Source of the DNA: CBDAPX01 sp965198725
Lineage (GTDB): Bacteria > Pseudomonadota > Alphaproteobacteria > Rhodobacterales > Rhodobacteraceae
Assembly: GCA_965198725.1 (NCBI GenBank)
Contig: CBDAPX010000002.1
Coordinates: 682,001-746,000, forward strand
Direction: 5' to 3'
DNA length: 64,000 nucleotides
Part shown: positions 51,185 to 59,367 of the stretch, in pieces
Position numbering within the stretch: the stretch's first letter is position 1
Layout of the letters: every line of letters begins with the position of its first letter
Notes under the pieces: generated by a model
What the model was told of the DNA's origin: nothing
Seen by the model: only the letters and a program-made list of their open reading frames with translations
Databases searched by the model: none
Program-made: the position numbers and the translations under genes

Positions 51185-51399
51185 TGTCATAATTCCAAGA
51201 TGCCGGTGTCAAAGAGTTATGCTGCAATTCGCGACGTTTGAGGCGAAGGCTTTCGAGCGGTGACACACAACCAATTTCGGAAAGCCATCGAAAGGGATGC
51301 CAGCAAGCGAATTGGTGCTGGATTGGTCCGCTATGAAAACGTACGAGTGCGGACGCCGCAGCGGACCAACATGACAAAGCATCACAGCACCGAATGCAC
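51185..51399. other. Non-coding stretch between the marR promoter and the rpmG promoter
   Basis: I see no convincing coding region, RNA fold or repeat here. Short open frames on the minus strand have no ribosome binding site or recognisable product. Confidence 0.45.
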
Positions 51400-51427
51400 T
51401 TGACTTGGGCCGGACAGAGAGTAAAAG
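51400..51427 (+). promoter_or_regulatory. Predicted sigma-70 promoter of rpmG
   Basis: TTGACT (51400-51405), 16-base spacer, TAAAAG (51422-51427), about 58 bases before the rpmG start. Confidence 0.5.
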
Positions 51428-51484
51428 CGCACGCTCAGATGAGATTCCCGAAAGGCCCGCGCCTTTCGATGCAGGAGAGATACA

Positions 51485-51652
51485 ATGGCGAAGCCGACGA
51501 CAATCAAGATCCGCCTGAACTCGACCGCAGGCACGGGCCATTTCTACGTGACCAAAAAGAACGCGCGCACCATGACCGAAAAAATGGTCGTGCGGAAATA
51601 TGATCCCGTGGCCCGCAAGCATGTCGAGTACAAGGAAGGCAAGATCAAGTAA
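51485..51652 (+). CDS. rpmG: 50S ribosomal protein L33
   Basis: 55 residues beginning MAKPTTIKIRLNSTAGTGHF and ending KEGKIK, a close fit to alphaproteobacterial L33, of the type without the zinc-binding cysteines (Cys-free). Ribosome binding site AGGAGA lies five bases upstream. It is the only ribosomal gene in the window and is followed by a strong terminator. Confidence 0.95.
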   Translation: MAKPTTIKIRLNSTAGTGHFYVTKKNARTMTEKMVVRKYDPVARKHVEYKEGKIK

Positions 51653-51679
51653 CCTTCCCGGGACATGACCGGAAATTCA

Positions 51680-51707
51680 GGGCCACGCAGATCGCGTGGC
51701 CCTTTTT
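51680..51707 (+). terminator. Rho-independent terminator of rpmG
   Basis: GGGCCACGC and GCGTGGCCC form a nine-base-pair stem with loop AGATC, followed by TTTTT (51703-51707). Confidence 0.9.
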
Positions 51708-51728
51708 CGTTTGAACGGAGGCACATCA

Positions 51729-52256
51729 ATGCGCCGGGTGATGATTGTGGGCGGTCCGGGATCGGGCAAAAGCACCTTGGCGCGCGCGTTGGGTGCCCGG
51801 ACCGGCTTGCCGGTCTATCATATGGATCATCTGCACTGGCAAGCCGGCTGGACAGAGCGGCCCATGGCCGAAAAGCTGCCGATGGCGCTGGAGATCGAGG
51901 CGAAGGAGCGTTGGATTTTCGAAGGTGGTCTGTCGAAAACTTATGACAATCGGGCAGGCCGGGCTGGTACGTTGATCTGGCTTGATCTGCCGGTCTCGTT
52001 GCGGCTGTGGCGTGTGACCAAGCGGACGATTGTGAATGCAGGCCATGTGCGACCGGATATGGCAGATGGTTGTGCCGAAGGGTTTCATGCCGGAACGCCC
52101 GAGTATTATGGCTTCATATGGCGGACGCGGCACAGCAACCGGGACAAGTTGAACGCGCTGATTGCGCGGTGGGCTGATACGTTGGATGTGGTGCATTTGC
52201 GGTCGCCACGGGCGGTGCGCCAATGGTTGCAAGAGCTAGACGGAGATCGGGCATGA
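51729..52256 (+). CDS. P-loop kinase-like protein (DNA topology modulation/FlaR-type, adenylate kinase-related)
   Basis: 175 residues from ATG 51729, behind GGAGG. Walker A is VGGPGSGKSTLARAL at residues 7-21, then PVYHMDHLHWQAGW, the typical FlaR-like segment, WIFEGGLSKTYDNRAG and the hydrophobic Walker B-like LIWLDLPVSLRLWRV. Members are small cytoplasmic ATPases of unknown substrate; the DNA-topology name is historical. It overlaps the GNAT gene by four bases (ATGA). Confidence 0.82.
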   Translation: MRRVMIVGGPGSGKSTLARALGARTGLPVYHMDHLHWQAGWTERPMAEKLPMALEIEAKERWIFEGGLSKTYDNRAGRAGTLIWLDLPVSLRLWRVTKRTIVNAGHVRPDMADGCAEGFHAGTPEYYGFIWRTRHSNRDKLNALIARWADTLDVVHLRSPRAVRQWLQELDGDRA

Positions 52257-52753
52257 AATACGCGATCCGACCCAGTACAATGGCTGACCTTGCGGCGGTG
52301 GATGCGCTTTTGGCACGCAGCTATCCAAAGCTGTTAAAGGCGGATTATGCACCGTCAGTTTTGGTGACGGCCCTGCCGTTGATCAGCAAGGCGCAGCCCA
52401 GTCTTTTGGGCTGTGGCACCTATTACGTGGCTGAAACGTCAGAGGGGCGGATCATCGGCGCAGGCGGCTGGACGCCAGACCGAAAGGACCCGACGCTGGG
52501 CCACATTCGACATGTGGTCACGGATGATCGGGTGTTGCGCAGCGGGGTCGGCCGCGCCCTGATTCAACATTGCTTTGACGTGGCAGGCATGGCTGGTGTC
52601 ACCGAAATGGAATGCTGGGCCACCTTCACAGCCGTTTCCTTTTACGAGGCGCTCGGGTTTGTCGACATCGGCCCCATCGATGTGCGGCTGGCAGGCGGGA
52701 TTTCGTTTCCATCGGTCCGCATGCGCCGCCTGTTGGATCAAAGCTCTTCATAG
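52253..52753 (+). CDS. GNAT-family N-acetyltransferase
   Basis: 166 residues from ATG 52253, coupled to the kinase-like gene. GNAT motif A is present as IRHVVTDDRVLRSGVGRALIQHC (about 83-105), the acetyl-CoA phosphate-binding loop being RSGVGRA, and motif B as ECWATFTAVSFYEALGFVDIG. It acetylates an unknown amine. Its last 16 bases overlap the end of the convergent thioesterase gene. Confidence 0.85.
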   Translation: MKYAIRPSTMADLAAVDALLARSYPKLLKADYAPSVLVTALPLISKAQPSLLGCGTYYVAETSEGRIIGAGGWTPDRKDPTLGHIRHVVTDDRVLRSGVGRALIQHCFDVAGMAGVTEMECWATFTAVSFYEALGFVDIGPIDVRLAGGISFPSVRMRRLLDQSSS

Positions 52754-53169
52754 TGGTCGTTACGGGGGAGGGCCTGCATCGCCTTCAACAAGGGGTCCGG
52801 TGCTGGCACGATCCGTCGCCGTTCCTGATCAAACCAGACAAAGGTGGAACGGACCTCTGCACAGAGCTTGCCCGCGGCATTGAACACGGTGTTGACGAAG
52901 ATAAAGCGGGTGTGCGCATTGTTGGCCCCGCCGCTGCTGAGACGGATTTGAAAGCGGTCCAGCAGGCGCAATTCACGGCGATAGAGGATCTCTTCGTTCA
53001 GTACGACGGGACCTATGCCGTGCTCCTTAAAGAAATCAGGGCCGATGCCGCAGGTTTCGAAATAGAGGAACCTGCTTTGCCCGGCATAGTCGAAATACCC
53101 GGTGTTGCGCAGGTGATTATTCGCGTCGAGGTCTGACCAGGTCACCTGGAAGTCAAAAGCCACGGTCAT
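52738..53169 (-). CDS. Hotdog-fold acyl-CoA thioesterase (4-hydroxybenzoyl-CoA thioesterase type)
   Basis: 143 residues: VTWSDLDANNHLRNTGYFDY near the N terminus carries the active-site Asp of the 4HBT family (where many members have DxxGHxNN). The central helix contains FLYFETCGIGPDFF. It hydrolyses an acyl-CoA in the cytoplasm. The gene is convergent with and overlaps the GNAT gene by 16 bases. Confidence 0.85.
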   Translation of the reverse strand: MTVAFDFQVTWSDLDANNHLRNTGYFDYAGQSRFLYFETCGIGPDFFKEHGIGPVVLNEEILYRRELRLLDRFQIRLSSGGANNAHTRFIFVNTVFNAAGKLCAEVRSTFVWFDQERRRIVPAPDPLLKAMQALPRNDHYEEL

Positions 53170-53230
53170 GGGAAACTGCCTGTAAGGATGTCCTGCGCAA
53201 GCTAGACCAGAGCCGGGGCCGGGTCGAACG

Positions 53231-53260
53231 AAAAAGGCCGGTCCAATCGGACCGGCCTTT
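53231..53260 (-). terminator. Rho-independent terminator of the Bax-inhibitor-type gene
   Basis: A 12-base-pair perfect stem (53233-53244 with 53249-53260), loop of four, followed on the minus strand by TTTTT. It lies 21 bases after the stop codon. Confidence 0.88.
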
Positions 53261-53280
53261 GGTTCGTAACTGTGGTCGCG

Positions 53281-54057
53281 TTATTCGCGGTTGCCCAGCA
53301 ACTGCAGCAGGAACATGAACATGTTGATAAAGTCGAGATAGAGGCTCAAAGCGCCCATGATCGCGGCTTTGCCTAACCATTCCTGATCGGCGGAATGCGC
53401 CATTTGCAGGTAGGTATTCTTGATGTTCTGCGTGTCATATGCGGTCAGACCCGCAAAGATCAGAACACCGATCGCCGAGATGGCAAACGCCATGGCCGAC
53501 GAGGCCAGGAAGATGTTCACAATCGAAGCAACGATCAGGCCAATCACACCCATAATCAGGAACGTGCCCATGCCGGACAGGTCCTTTTTCGTGGTGTAGC
53601 CATAGATCGAAAGGCCAGCAAAAGCGATCGAGGTGATCAGGAAGACCTGCGCGATCGATTCACCTGTGAACTGGATAAAGATCCAGCTGATCGACAGGCC
53701 CATGACCAGTGCGAAGGTATAGAACACCAGCTGTGCGGCTGAGGCCGACAGACGGTTGATCGCGGCGCCAAAGCCAAACACAAACGCCAATGGGGCAAAC
53801 ATGATGACCCACTTCAGAGGCGATGTGTAGATCGCGGCACCAAAGCTTGTCAGGTATTTATCTGCGCCGATTTGTGCGACGGCACCCGAAGGATCGGCCG
53901 TCACTGCGAGCCCGGACACAGCCCAGGCTGCCAAAAACGTGATCAGCATGCCCACGGACATTGTGCCGTAGACTTTATTCATATGGGCGCGCAGGTCCTC
54001 ATCAATCTCGGCCGCGCGTGCGCCAGCCGCAGTCCGGATTGTATCGAATTCAGCCAT
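53281..54057 (-). CDS. Bax inhibitor-1/YccA family membrane protein
   Basis: 258 residues from ATG 54057, preceded by GGAGAG; an ATG four codons earlier is less well placed. Seven hydrophobic segments, beginning with MSVGMLITFLAAWAVSGLAV, are spread through the protein, and the family signature region FAGLTAYDTQNIKNTY near residues 205-220 contains the two Asp-rich pore positions. The relatives act as pH-sensitive calcium channels or as modulators of FtsH proteolysis (YccA). Confidence 0.9.
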   Translation of the reverse strand: MAEFDTIRTAAGARAAEIDEDLRAHMNKVYGTMSVGMLITFLAAWAVSGLAVTADPSGAVAQIGADKYLTSFGAAIYTSPLKWVIMFAPLAFVFGFGAAINRLSASAAQLVFYTFALVMGLSISWIFIQFTGESIAQVFLITSIAFAGLSIYGYTTKKDLSGMGTFLIMGVIGLIVASIVNIFLASSAMAFAISAIGVLIFAGLTAYDTQNIKNTYLQMAHSADQEWLGKAAIMGALSLYLDFINMFMFLLQLLGNRE

Positions 54058-54212
54058 TAAGCTCTCCATTCAAAACAGCTAATCGCCGGACGACGGTCCG
54101 GCGACAATCCTGACAAATATCGTCATAGAAGGCGTGCTTTTCAAGTATTTCCGGTACCGATTTGCGGCGAATGCACGATAAGTCGCACATTCGCCGGTTG
54201 CGGTCGGGCTTT

Positions 54213-54419
54213 TTAGGCGCGCCAGGTGTTTGGGACGTCCCAAACCGGCTTGTGCGCTTCGGCAAACGCGTCGCGATAGGAGACCCCGATATCGGCCAGC
54301 ATGTGGTCGTCGAGGTTCTTGAGATCCTGCCGCTGTTTCCAGACGCGCAGAATGGCCGAAAGCGAAAAGCGCGTTGGGCGGACCGCTGCGGCGTAACAGG
54401 TTTCGGTGAAATGTGCCAT
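54213..54419 (-). CDS. DUF1127 small protein
   Basis: 68 residues from ATG 54419. The DUF1127 motif spans about residues 25-52 (WKQRQDLKNLDDHMLADIGVSYRDAF), rich in Arg and Leu. Small proteins of this kind in alphaproteobacteria affect RNA turnover and phosphate or carbon storage, probably by binding RNA or partner proteins. Divergent from the LysR-type gene with about 120 bases between them. Confidence 0.88.
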   Translation of the reverse strand: MAHFTETCYAAAVRPTRFSLSAILRVWKQRQDLKNLDDHMLADIGVSYRDAFAEAHKPVWDVPNTWRA

Positions 54420-54460
54420 GATGAGGTCCTTTCCGTTTGATGATGGTTTCATGGGTTACG

Positions 54461-54475
54461 ATCAATTTCCTTGAT
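54461..54475. promoter_or_regulatory. Possible LysR-type binding site
   Basis: ATCAATTTCCTTGAT is an inverted repeat (ATCAA-N5-TTGAT) of the T-N11-A class. It lies between the DUF1127 gene and the LysR-type gene and could serve both. Confidence 0.4.
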
Positions 54476-54540
54476 GTATATGGGGGAATGTGTTTCATTT
54501 GGAAAACGAATGTTTTTGAACTCAACCATCAAGGATTGTG

Positions 54541-55425
54541 ATGATGCGAAATCTGGACGTGACAACCTTGCGGTCTTTCGTGGCGGTCGCGGAATCTGGC
54601 GGGGTCACGCGGGCAGCAGGGTTTTTGCACCTGACCCAGTCGGCGGTGTCGATGCAGTTGAAACGCTTGGAAGAGATGTTGGGCCTGGAACTGCTGGACC
54701 GCTCGGGTCGGACGATTTCCTTAACCCCGTCCGGTGAGCAATTGCTGGGATATGCGCGGCGCATGGTGGCGTTGAATGACGAGGTGATCGCGCGACTGAC
54801 CGATCAGGCTTTTGAGGGAGAGGTGCGACTGGGCGTGCCGCATGACGTCGTGCATCCGGTAATCCCACGCGTGTTGCAACGGTTTAACGCCATTTTTCCA
54901 CGCGTGAACGTGGCCTTGGTCACGTCAAACACCCGTCAGTTGAAGGCAGAATTTGCGCGCGGCGAATTTGATCTGATCATCACAACAGAAACCGGCGGCG
55001 GCGAAGGCTGTGAAACGATCCATGAAATGCCCTTGCGCTGGGTTGGCGCACCGAACGGGTCTACGTGGCGCCAACATCCCCTTCGGATCGGTTTTTGCCG
55101 CAACTGTATTTTCCGTCCCGTGGCGACCGAAGCGCTCGATGACGCGCAAATTGAATGGGAAATGGCCGTGGACAGCGATTCGGATCGCACCGTAGAAGCG
55201 ACTGTCAGCGCAGACCTCGCGGTAGGAGTGTTGCTGGAGGGGACACAACCCAGCCACCAAGAGTTGATTGATCACGGAGGAGCATTACCCGACCTGCCGG
55301 TCCAACATATCAACTTATACGGTGCGGATCACATCCGAGAGCCCTATGTCGCGGATTTGGCCGACCTGCTGCGCCACAATTTCCGAGCGCCCAGCACACC
55401 ACCTTTGCGCGCGATTTCAGGCTAG
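54541..55425 (+). CDS. LysR-family transcriptional regulator
   Basis: 294 residues from ATG 54541 (GTG 54538 and ATG 54544 are close alternatives). N-terminal helix-turn-helix: SFVAVAESGGVTRAAGFLHL and TQSAVSMQLKRLEEMLG (residues about 10-50). The effector domain begins EVRLGVPHDVVHPVIPRVLQ. Target is unknown; the neighbouring quinone oxidoreductase is convergent, so the DUF1127 gene is the more likely partner. Its TAG overlaps the convergent gene's stop in CTAG. Confidence 0.88.
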   Translation: MMRNLDVTTLRSFVAVAESGGVTRAAGFLHLTQSAVSMQLKRLEEMLGLELLDRSGRTISLTPSGEQLLGYARRMVALNDEVIARLTDQAFEGEVRLGVPHDVVHPVIPRVLQRFNAIFPRVNVALVTSNTRQLKAEFARGEFDLIITTETGGGEGCETIHEMPLRWVGAPNGSTWRQHPLRIGFCRNCIFRPVATEALDDAQIEWEMAVDSDSDRTVEATVSADLAVGVLLEGTQPSHQELIDHGGALPDLPVQHINLYGADHIREPYVADLADLLRHNFRAPSTPPLRAISG

Positions 55426-56387
55426 GGTGTGATCACCACTTTGCCGGTGGCCTTACGGCTGCGCAAAAGCTCAAGCCCGGTCTCAACCTCGGTCAACGGA
55501 AGGACGTGGCTGATATGGGGTTTGAGGCTGCCTTCGGCGATCCAACCGCTGAGGGTTTTCAGGCTGTCGCGGATGATATCGGGGCGGAATTTCATATATC
55601 CGCCCCAGTAGAATCCGATCACGGTCAGGTTCTTGACCAGCAGGTGATTTGCCGGGATTTGCGGGACATCGCCGCTGGCAAACCCGATCGGCAACAGCCG
55701 GGCTTCGGGGTTGCATGCCCGGAAAGCGGCCTGAAACAGGTCGCCTCCAACGGCATCATAAACTACGTCCGCACCCCCCAGAGACTTGAACACATCGCGC
55801 AGGTTTTCGGTGTCGCTGTCGACCAGTTCATCCGCGCCAACCCCTTGGGCAATCTGCAATTTTTCGGTGCCGCGCGCACAGGCGATGACGCGTGCGCCCA
55901 TCCGTTTGCCGATCTCAACCGCTGTCAGGCCAACGCCGCCAGCAGCGCCCAGCACCAACAGCGTCTCACCGGCTTGCATGTTGGCGCGATGCTGCAAGGC
56001 GACGTGGCTTGTCCCATAGGCAATCTGAAACGCAGCACCTTGTTCAAAGCTCATTCCGTCCGGCATATGGATGGCACGGTCCGCGTTAAAGACACCGCTC
56101 TCCGCTAAACCACCTTGACCCGAGAAAACCGCGACCCGATCACCGACCGAAAAGGCGGCAGCTTGGCTTTCTGTGACAACGCCAGACAATTCCATACCCA
56201 GCGTGAACGGGCGCTCAGGTGTGTCCTGGTACGTTCCCTTGATCATCAGCAGGTCTGCAAAGTTCAAACCGCATGCTTTGATGGAAACGCGGATCTGGTT
56301 CTCGGCCAACGGCTGTTCGGGCATATTGGTCAAGACCGCTGATTTTTCCCCTTTTTGTATAAAATACGCGCGCATAGCGTTATCCAT
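55422..56387 (-). CDS. Zinc-independent quinone oxidoreductase (MDR superfamily)
   Basis: 321 residues (317 if ATG 56375 is used). It has the QOR layout: GROES-like N-terminal domain (KACGLNFADLLMIKGTYQ), NADPH-binding Rossmann domain (LLVLGAAGGVGLTAVEIGKRMGARV) and a C-terminal return to the first domain. The zinc-ligand cysteines of alcohol dehydrogenases are absent, as expected. It reduces quinones or enones with NADPH in the cytoplasm. Confidence 0.88.
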   Translation of the reverse strand: MDNAMRAYFIQKGEKSAVLTNMPEQPLAENQIRVSIKACGLNFADLLMIKGTYQDTPERPFTLGMELSGVVTESQAAAFSVGDRVAVFSGQGGLAESGVFNADRAIHMPDGMSFEQGAAFQIAYGTSHVALQHRANMQAGETLLVLGAAGGVGLTAVEIGKRMGARVIACARGTEKLQIAQGVGADELVDSDTENLRDVFKSLGGADVVYDAVGGDLFQAAFRACNPEARLLPIGFASGDVPQIPANHLLVKNLTVIGFYWGGYMKFRPDIIRDSLKTLSGWIAEGSLKPHISHVLPLTEVETGLELLRSRKATGKVVITP

Positions 56388-56678
56388 ATAGAGTGTCCCG
56401 GCCTGATCTGACGTGGCAGGCTTCGGATTTCGATTGAACTCCGGTTTAGATTGCTAGGGAGCGAGGGAAAACCTCAGAAAAGGGAAGTCGGGTCGCGAAA
56501 ATGAGCTATTTTTCCGAATTTTTCCGCTTTGAGTTAGTCAAAACAGTTGAACTCAACCGTATCCGGAGTAAACATATAATCACCGATTTGCATGTTACCA
56601 CTTAAACGAGTGCAAATTGAGAGTTCTGAGTGCGGCAATGGCTGGGGCTGAGCCGCGCGGTTTCCAAAGGAGGTACAC
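56388..56678. promoter_or_regulatory. Intergenic promoter region of the PraR-like regulator
   Basis: About 290 AT-richer bases than the surroundings. ATTTGCA (56586-56592) and TGCAAAT (56611-56617) form a seven-base inverted repeat with 18 bases between, a candidate operator. A strong ribosome binding site, AAAGGAGG, lies just before the ATG at 56679. Confidence 0.5.
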
Positions 56679-57065
56679 ATGTCCCATCCAGTTGATGTTC
56701 ATGTGGGTAATAGAGTACGGCACCGCAGGTGGCTTGTCGGGATGACCCAACAGAAGCTTGCTGAGCAGGTTGGCATTAAGTTTCAGCAAATCCAGAAATA
56801 CGAAACGGGTAAAAACCGCATCAGCGCGTCCAGATTATGGGATATTGCAGATGCGCTTGGTGTCGAAGTCAGCTTTTTCTTCGAAGGTATCGAAGGCGAT
56901 GCGGCATCGGCATAATCTGAAAATGCCACGGAAAAACCTGCAGTTCCGTCCGATCTTTTCGGCGACAAAGTGGCGCTGGATCTGGTGCGGTCCTATTACG
57001 CCATCCCGTAAAACCAGCGTCGCCGTCTTTTTGACCTAGCGCGGGTGCTGAGCGACGTTGCCTGA
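56679..57065 (+). pseudogene. PraR-like helix-turn-helix regulator with two in-frame TAA codons
   Basis: ATG 56679 has a near-perfect ribosome binding site. The first 78 residues form an XRE-type DNA-binding domain (VGNRVRHRRWLVGMTQQKLA, then FQQIQKYETGKNRISASRLW) ending with TAA 56913-56915. The same frame continues for 31 residues (SENATEKPAVPSDL, then VALDLVRSYYAIP) to a second TAA at 57009-57011, and again to TGA 57063-57065 (NQRRRLFDLARVLSDVA). The whole, 128 residues, matches full-length regulators of this kind in roseobacters; Glu is expected at both stops (GAA to TAA). The DNA-binding domain is complete, so a short protein may still bind DNA. Related PraR proteins repress quorum-sensing and biofilm genes in rhizobia. 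Confidence 0.8.
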
Positions 57066-57104
57066 CCGGTTTAGATGATTGCGAATCTGGTCTGTTGCTG
57101 ACTA

Positions 57105-57908
57105 ATGGTCGGTATGACCGGGGCTTCGACAAGTGACATAGATGTTGCCGAGCGCGCCGCCGATGCGGCGCGTTCAGCTATTCTGCCGTATTTCCGGCAG
57201 ACAAATCTGCAGGCCGACAACAAACTGGAAGATGGGTTTGACCCGGTGACCGTGGCGGACCGCGAAGCGGAATTGGCCATGCGCGCGGTGATTGAGTCGT
57301 TTCGGCCGGATGATGGTATTCTGGGCGAAGAATATGGTTCGAAGCCCGGCGTTTCAGGGCGAACATGGGTGTTGGACCCAATCGATGGGACGCGTGGATT
57401 TGTATCCGGCACCCCGACCTGGGGCGTATTGATCGCCTTGTCAGAGGATAACGGGCCAATTTTGGGCGTCATCGATCAACCGTATGTCGGCGAGCGGTTT
57501 GTGGGCGGACGAGGGACCTCTCACTGGACGGGACCTTTGGGGCGGCGCCCATTGTCGACGCGAAAAACGACCAGTCTGGACAATGCCGTGGTCTTCACCA
57601 CCTTTCCCGAGGTTGGCACGTCCATTGAGCAAAACGCATTCCGTAGTGTGGCCGAAAACTGTCAGCTGACCCGCTATGGCATGGATTGTTATGCCTATGC
57701 CTTGTTGGCGGCAGGGCAAATTGATCTGGTGATCGAGGCGGGGTTGAATGCTTATGACATTCAAGCGCCCATCGCGGTGATCGAGGCGGCGGGTGGCATG
57801 GTCACCGACTGGAACGGTGGGCCTGCATATCAGGGTGGCCGCGCATTGGCCGCGGCCAATGCGGACATCCATGCGGCGGCGCTCAAAATTTTATCTTCCA
57901 CAATCTGA
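57105..57908 (+). CDS. hisN: Inositol monophosphatase-family phosphatase, probable histidinol-phosphatase HisN
   Basis: 267 residues (ATG 57114 is an alternative; neither has a clear ribosome binding site). The metal-binding motifs of the family are complete: FDPVTVADREAE, ILGEEYG, WVLDPIDGTRGFVSG and AYDIQAPIAVIEAAGG. The GTRGF form of the second motif is typical of HisN-type histidinol-phosphate phosphatases. Related 3'(2'),5'-bisphosphate nucleotidases and inositol phosphatases are the alternatives. Cytoplasmic. Confidence 0.82.
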   Translation: MVGMTGASTSDIDVAERAADAARSAILPYFRQTNLQADNKLEDGFDPVTVADREAELAMRAVIESFRPDDGILGEEYGSKPGVSGRTWVLDPIDGTRGFVSGTPTWGVLIALSEDNGPILGVIDQPYVGERFVGGRGTSHWTGPLGRRPLSTRKTTSLDNAVVFTTFPEVGTSIEQNAFRSVAENCQLTRYGMDCYAYALLAAGQIDLVIEAGLNAYDIQAPIAVIEAAGGMVTDWNGGPAYQGGRALAAANADIHAAALKILSSTI

Positions 57909-58020
57909 ATGTTGAGCCCGCGCTGACAACCCGATAAACAAAGCCAGAGCGCGTCCTTTTCCCGTCTTCTGGCGCTCCTGTCATACACACCACCGAAACG
58001 GGATTTGGAGGTGTTTAGCT

Positions 58021-59361
58021 ATGACCGAGATCCTTATTCGAAACGCATCTTACCTTCTGAGTATGGATGAAACGCGGCAAGAGTACCGGGACGCGGATAT
58101 CCGCATTCGGCAAGGCGTCATCACCGATATCGGACATCACTTGCCGGTTTCAGGCGCCCAGATCGTCTCGGCCAAGGGCTGTGTCGTCACGCCCGGATTG
58201 GTCAATACGCATCACCACCTGTTTCAAACGCTGACCCGCGCAGTGCCGGGGGCGCAGGATGCGCTGTTGTTCGGCTGGTTGCAGAGGCTTTACCCGATCT
58301 GGGCCCGGTTTGGTCCGGAAGAGATCTATTCGTCCGCCTTGATCGGGCTGGCAGAATTGGCGCTGTCCGGGCGCAGCCTCACATCCGATCACCTCTACAT
58401 GTTTCCCAACGGCGCGCGGTTGGATGATACGGTGGCTGCCGCAAAGGACATCGGAATGCGGTTTCAGCCGACCCGCGGCGGGATGAGCATTGGTGAAAGC
58501 AACGGCGGCTTGCCGCCTGATGCGCTGGTCGAACGCGAAGAAGCAATTCTTGAAGACTGTATTCGCGTCGTCGATGCGTTCCATGACCCCAGCGAAGGGT
58601 CGATGGTACGCGTGGGTCTGGCCCCCTGTTCGCCGTTTTCCGTCAGTCGAGAGCTGATGCGGGATACGGCCCTTTTGGCGCGGGACAAAGGCGTAATGCT
58701 GCACACCCACCTGGCGGAAAACGACGAAGACATTGCCTATAGCGAAGAAATGTTTGGCTGTCGGCCCGGCCAATATGCCGAAGACCTCGGTTGGACCGGG
58801 GCAGATGTTTGGCACGCGCATTGCGTGAAACTCGACAGCAGCGAAATTTCCCTGTTTGCGCATAGCCAAACCGGGGTGGCCCACTGCCCCTGTTCGAATT
58901 GCCGGTTGGGCAGCGGTATCACGCCGGTGCGCCAGATGCGCGACAGCGGTGTGCAGGTCGGTTTGGGCGTCGATGGCAGCGCCAGCAATGACAGCGGCAA
59001 CCTTGTCGATGAGGCGCGTCAGGCGATGCTGTTGCAACGGGTGGTCAATGGCGCCGACGCGATGAGCGCGCGCGAGGCGTTGGAAATTGCGACGCGGGGC
59101 GGGGCCGACGTGCTGAACCGTCCCGATTGTGGTCAGCTGACACCGGGTCGCCGCGCAGATATCGCGATCTGGGACGTCACCGGCATTGACAGCAGTGGCA
59201 GCTGGGACCCGGCCGCTTTGTTGTTGGCCGGACCCCGGCGGGTGAAGCACCTTTTCGTCGAAGGGCGTCAGATCGTGGCCGATGGGCAATTGACCACAAT
59301 TGATCTCGACCAAGCCTTGAAACGCCAAGCAGCGCTGTTGGAAAGGTTGATGGCTGGTTAG
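58021..59361 (+). CDS. 8-oxoguanine deaminase (amidohydrolase family)
   Basis: 446 residues, ribosome binding site GGAGG upstream. Amidohydrolase metal-binding motifs: VNTHHHLFQTLTRAVPGAQD near residue 60, HTHLAENDEDIAYSEEMFG near 225, DVWHAHCVKL near 262 and GLGVDGSASNDSGNL near 318. The sequence fits 8-oxoguanine deaminase, which turns 8-oxoguanine into urate; hydroxyatrazine ethylaminohydrolase is the close relative. It faces a guanine deaminase gene tail to tail, so this is a guanine-derivative salvage or clean-up pair. Confidence 0.85.
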   Translation: MTEILIRNASYLLSMDETRQEYRDADIRIRQGVITDIGHHLPVSGAQIVSAKGCVVTPGLVNTHHHLFQTLTRAVPGAQDALLFGWLQRLYPIWARFGPEEIYSSALIGLAELALSGRSLTSDHLYMFPNGARLDDTVAAAKDIGMRFQPTRGGMSIGESNGGLPPDALVEREEAILEDCIRVVDAFHDPSEGSMVRVGLAPCSPFSVSRELMRDTALLARDKGVMLHTHLAENDEDIAYSEEMFGCRPGQYAEDLGWTGADVWHAHCVKLDSSEISLFAHSQTGVAHCPCSNCRLGSGITPVRQMRDSGVQVGLGVDGSASNDSGNLVDEARQAMLLQRVVNGADAMSAREALEIATRGGADVLNRPDCGQLTPGRRADIAIWDVTGIDSSGSWDPAALLLAGPRRVKHLFVEGRQIVADGQLTTIDLDQALKRQAALLERLMAG

Positions 59362-59367
59362 ACGGCT

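Noticed and set aside
26976..57011. Stop-codon reassignment or suppressor tRNA as explanation for the interrupted genes
   Set aside because: TAA, TAG and TGA are all involved and all three also end many intact genes in the window, so no single code change fits.
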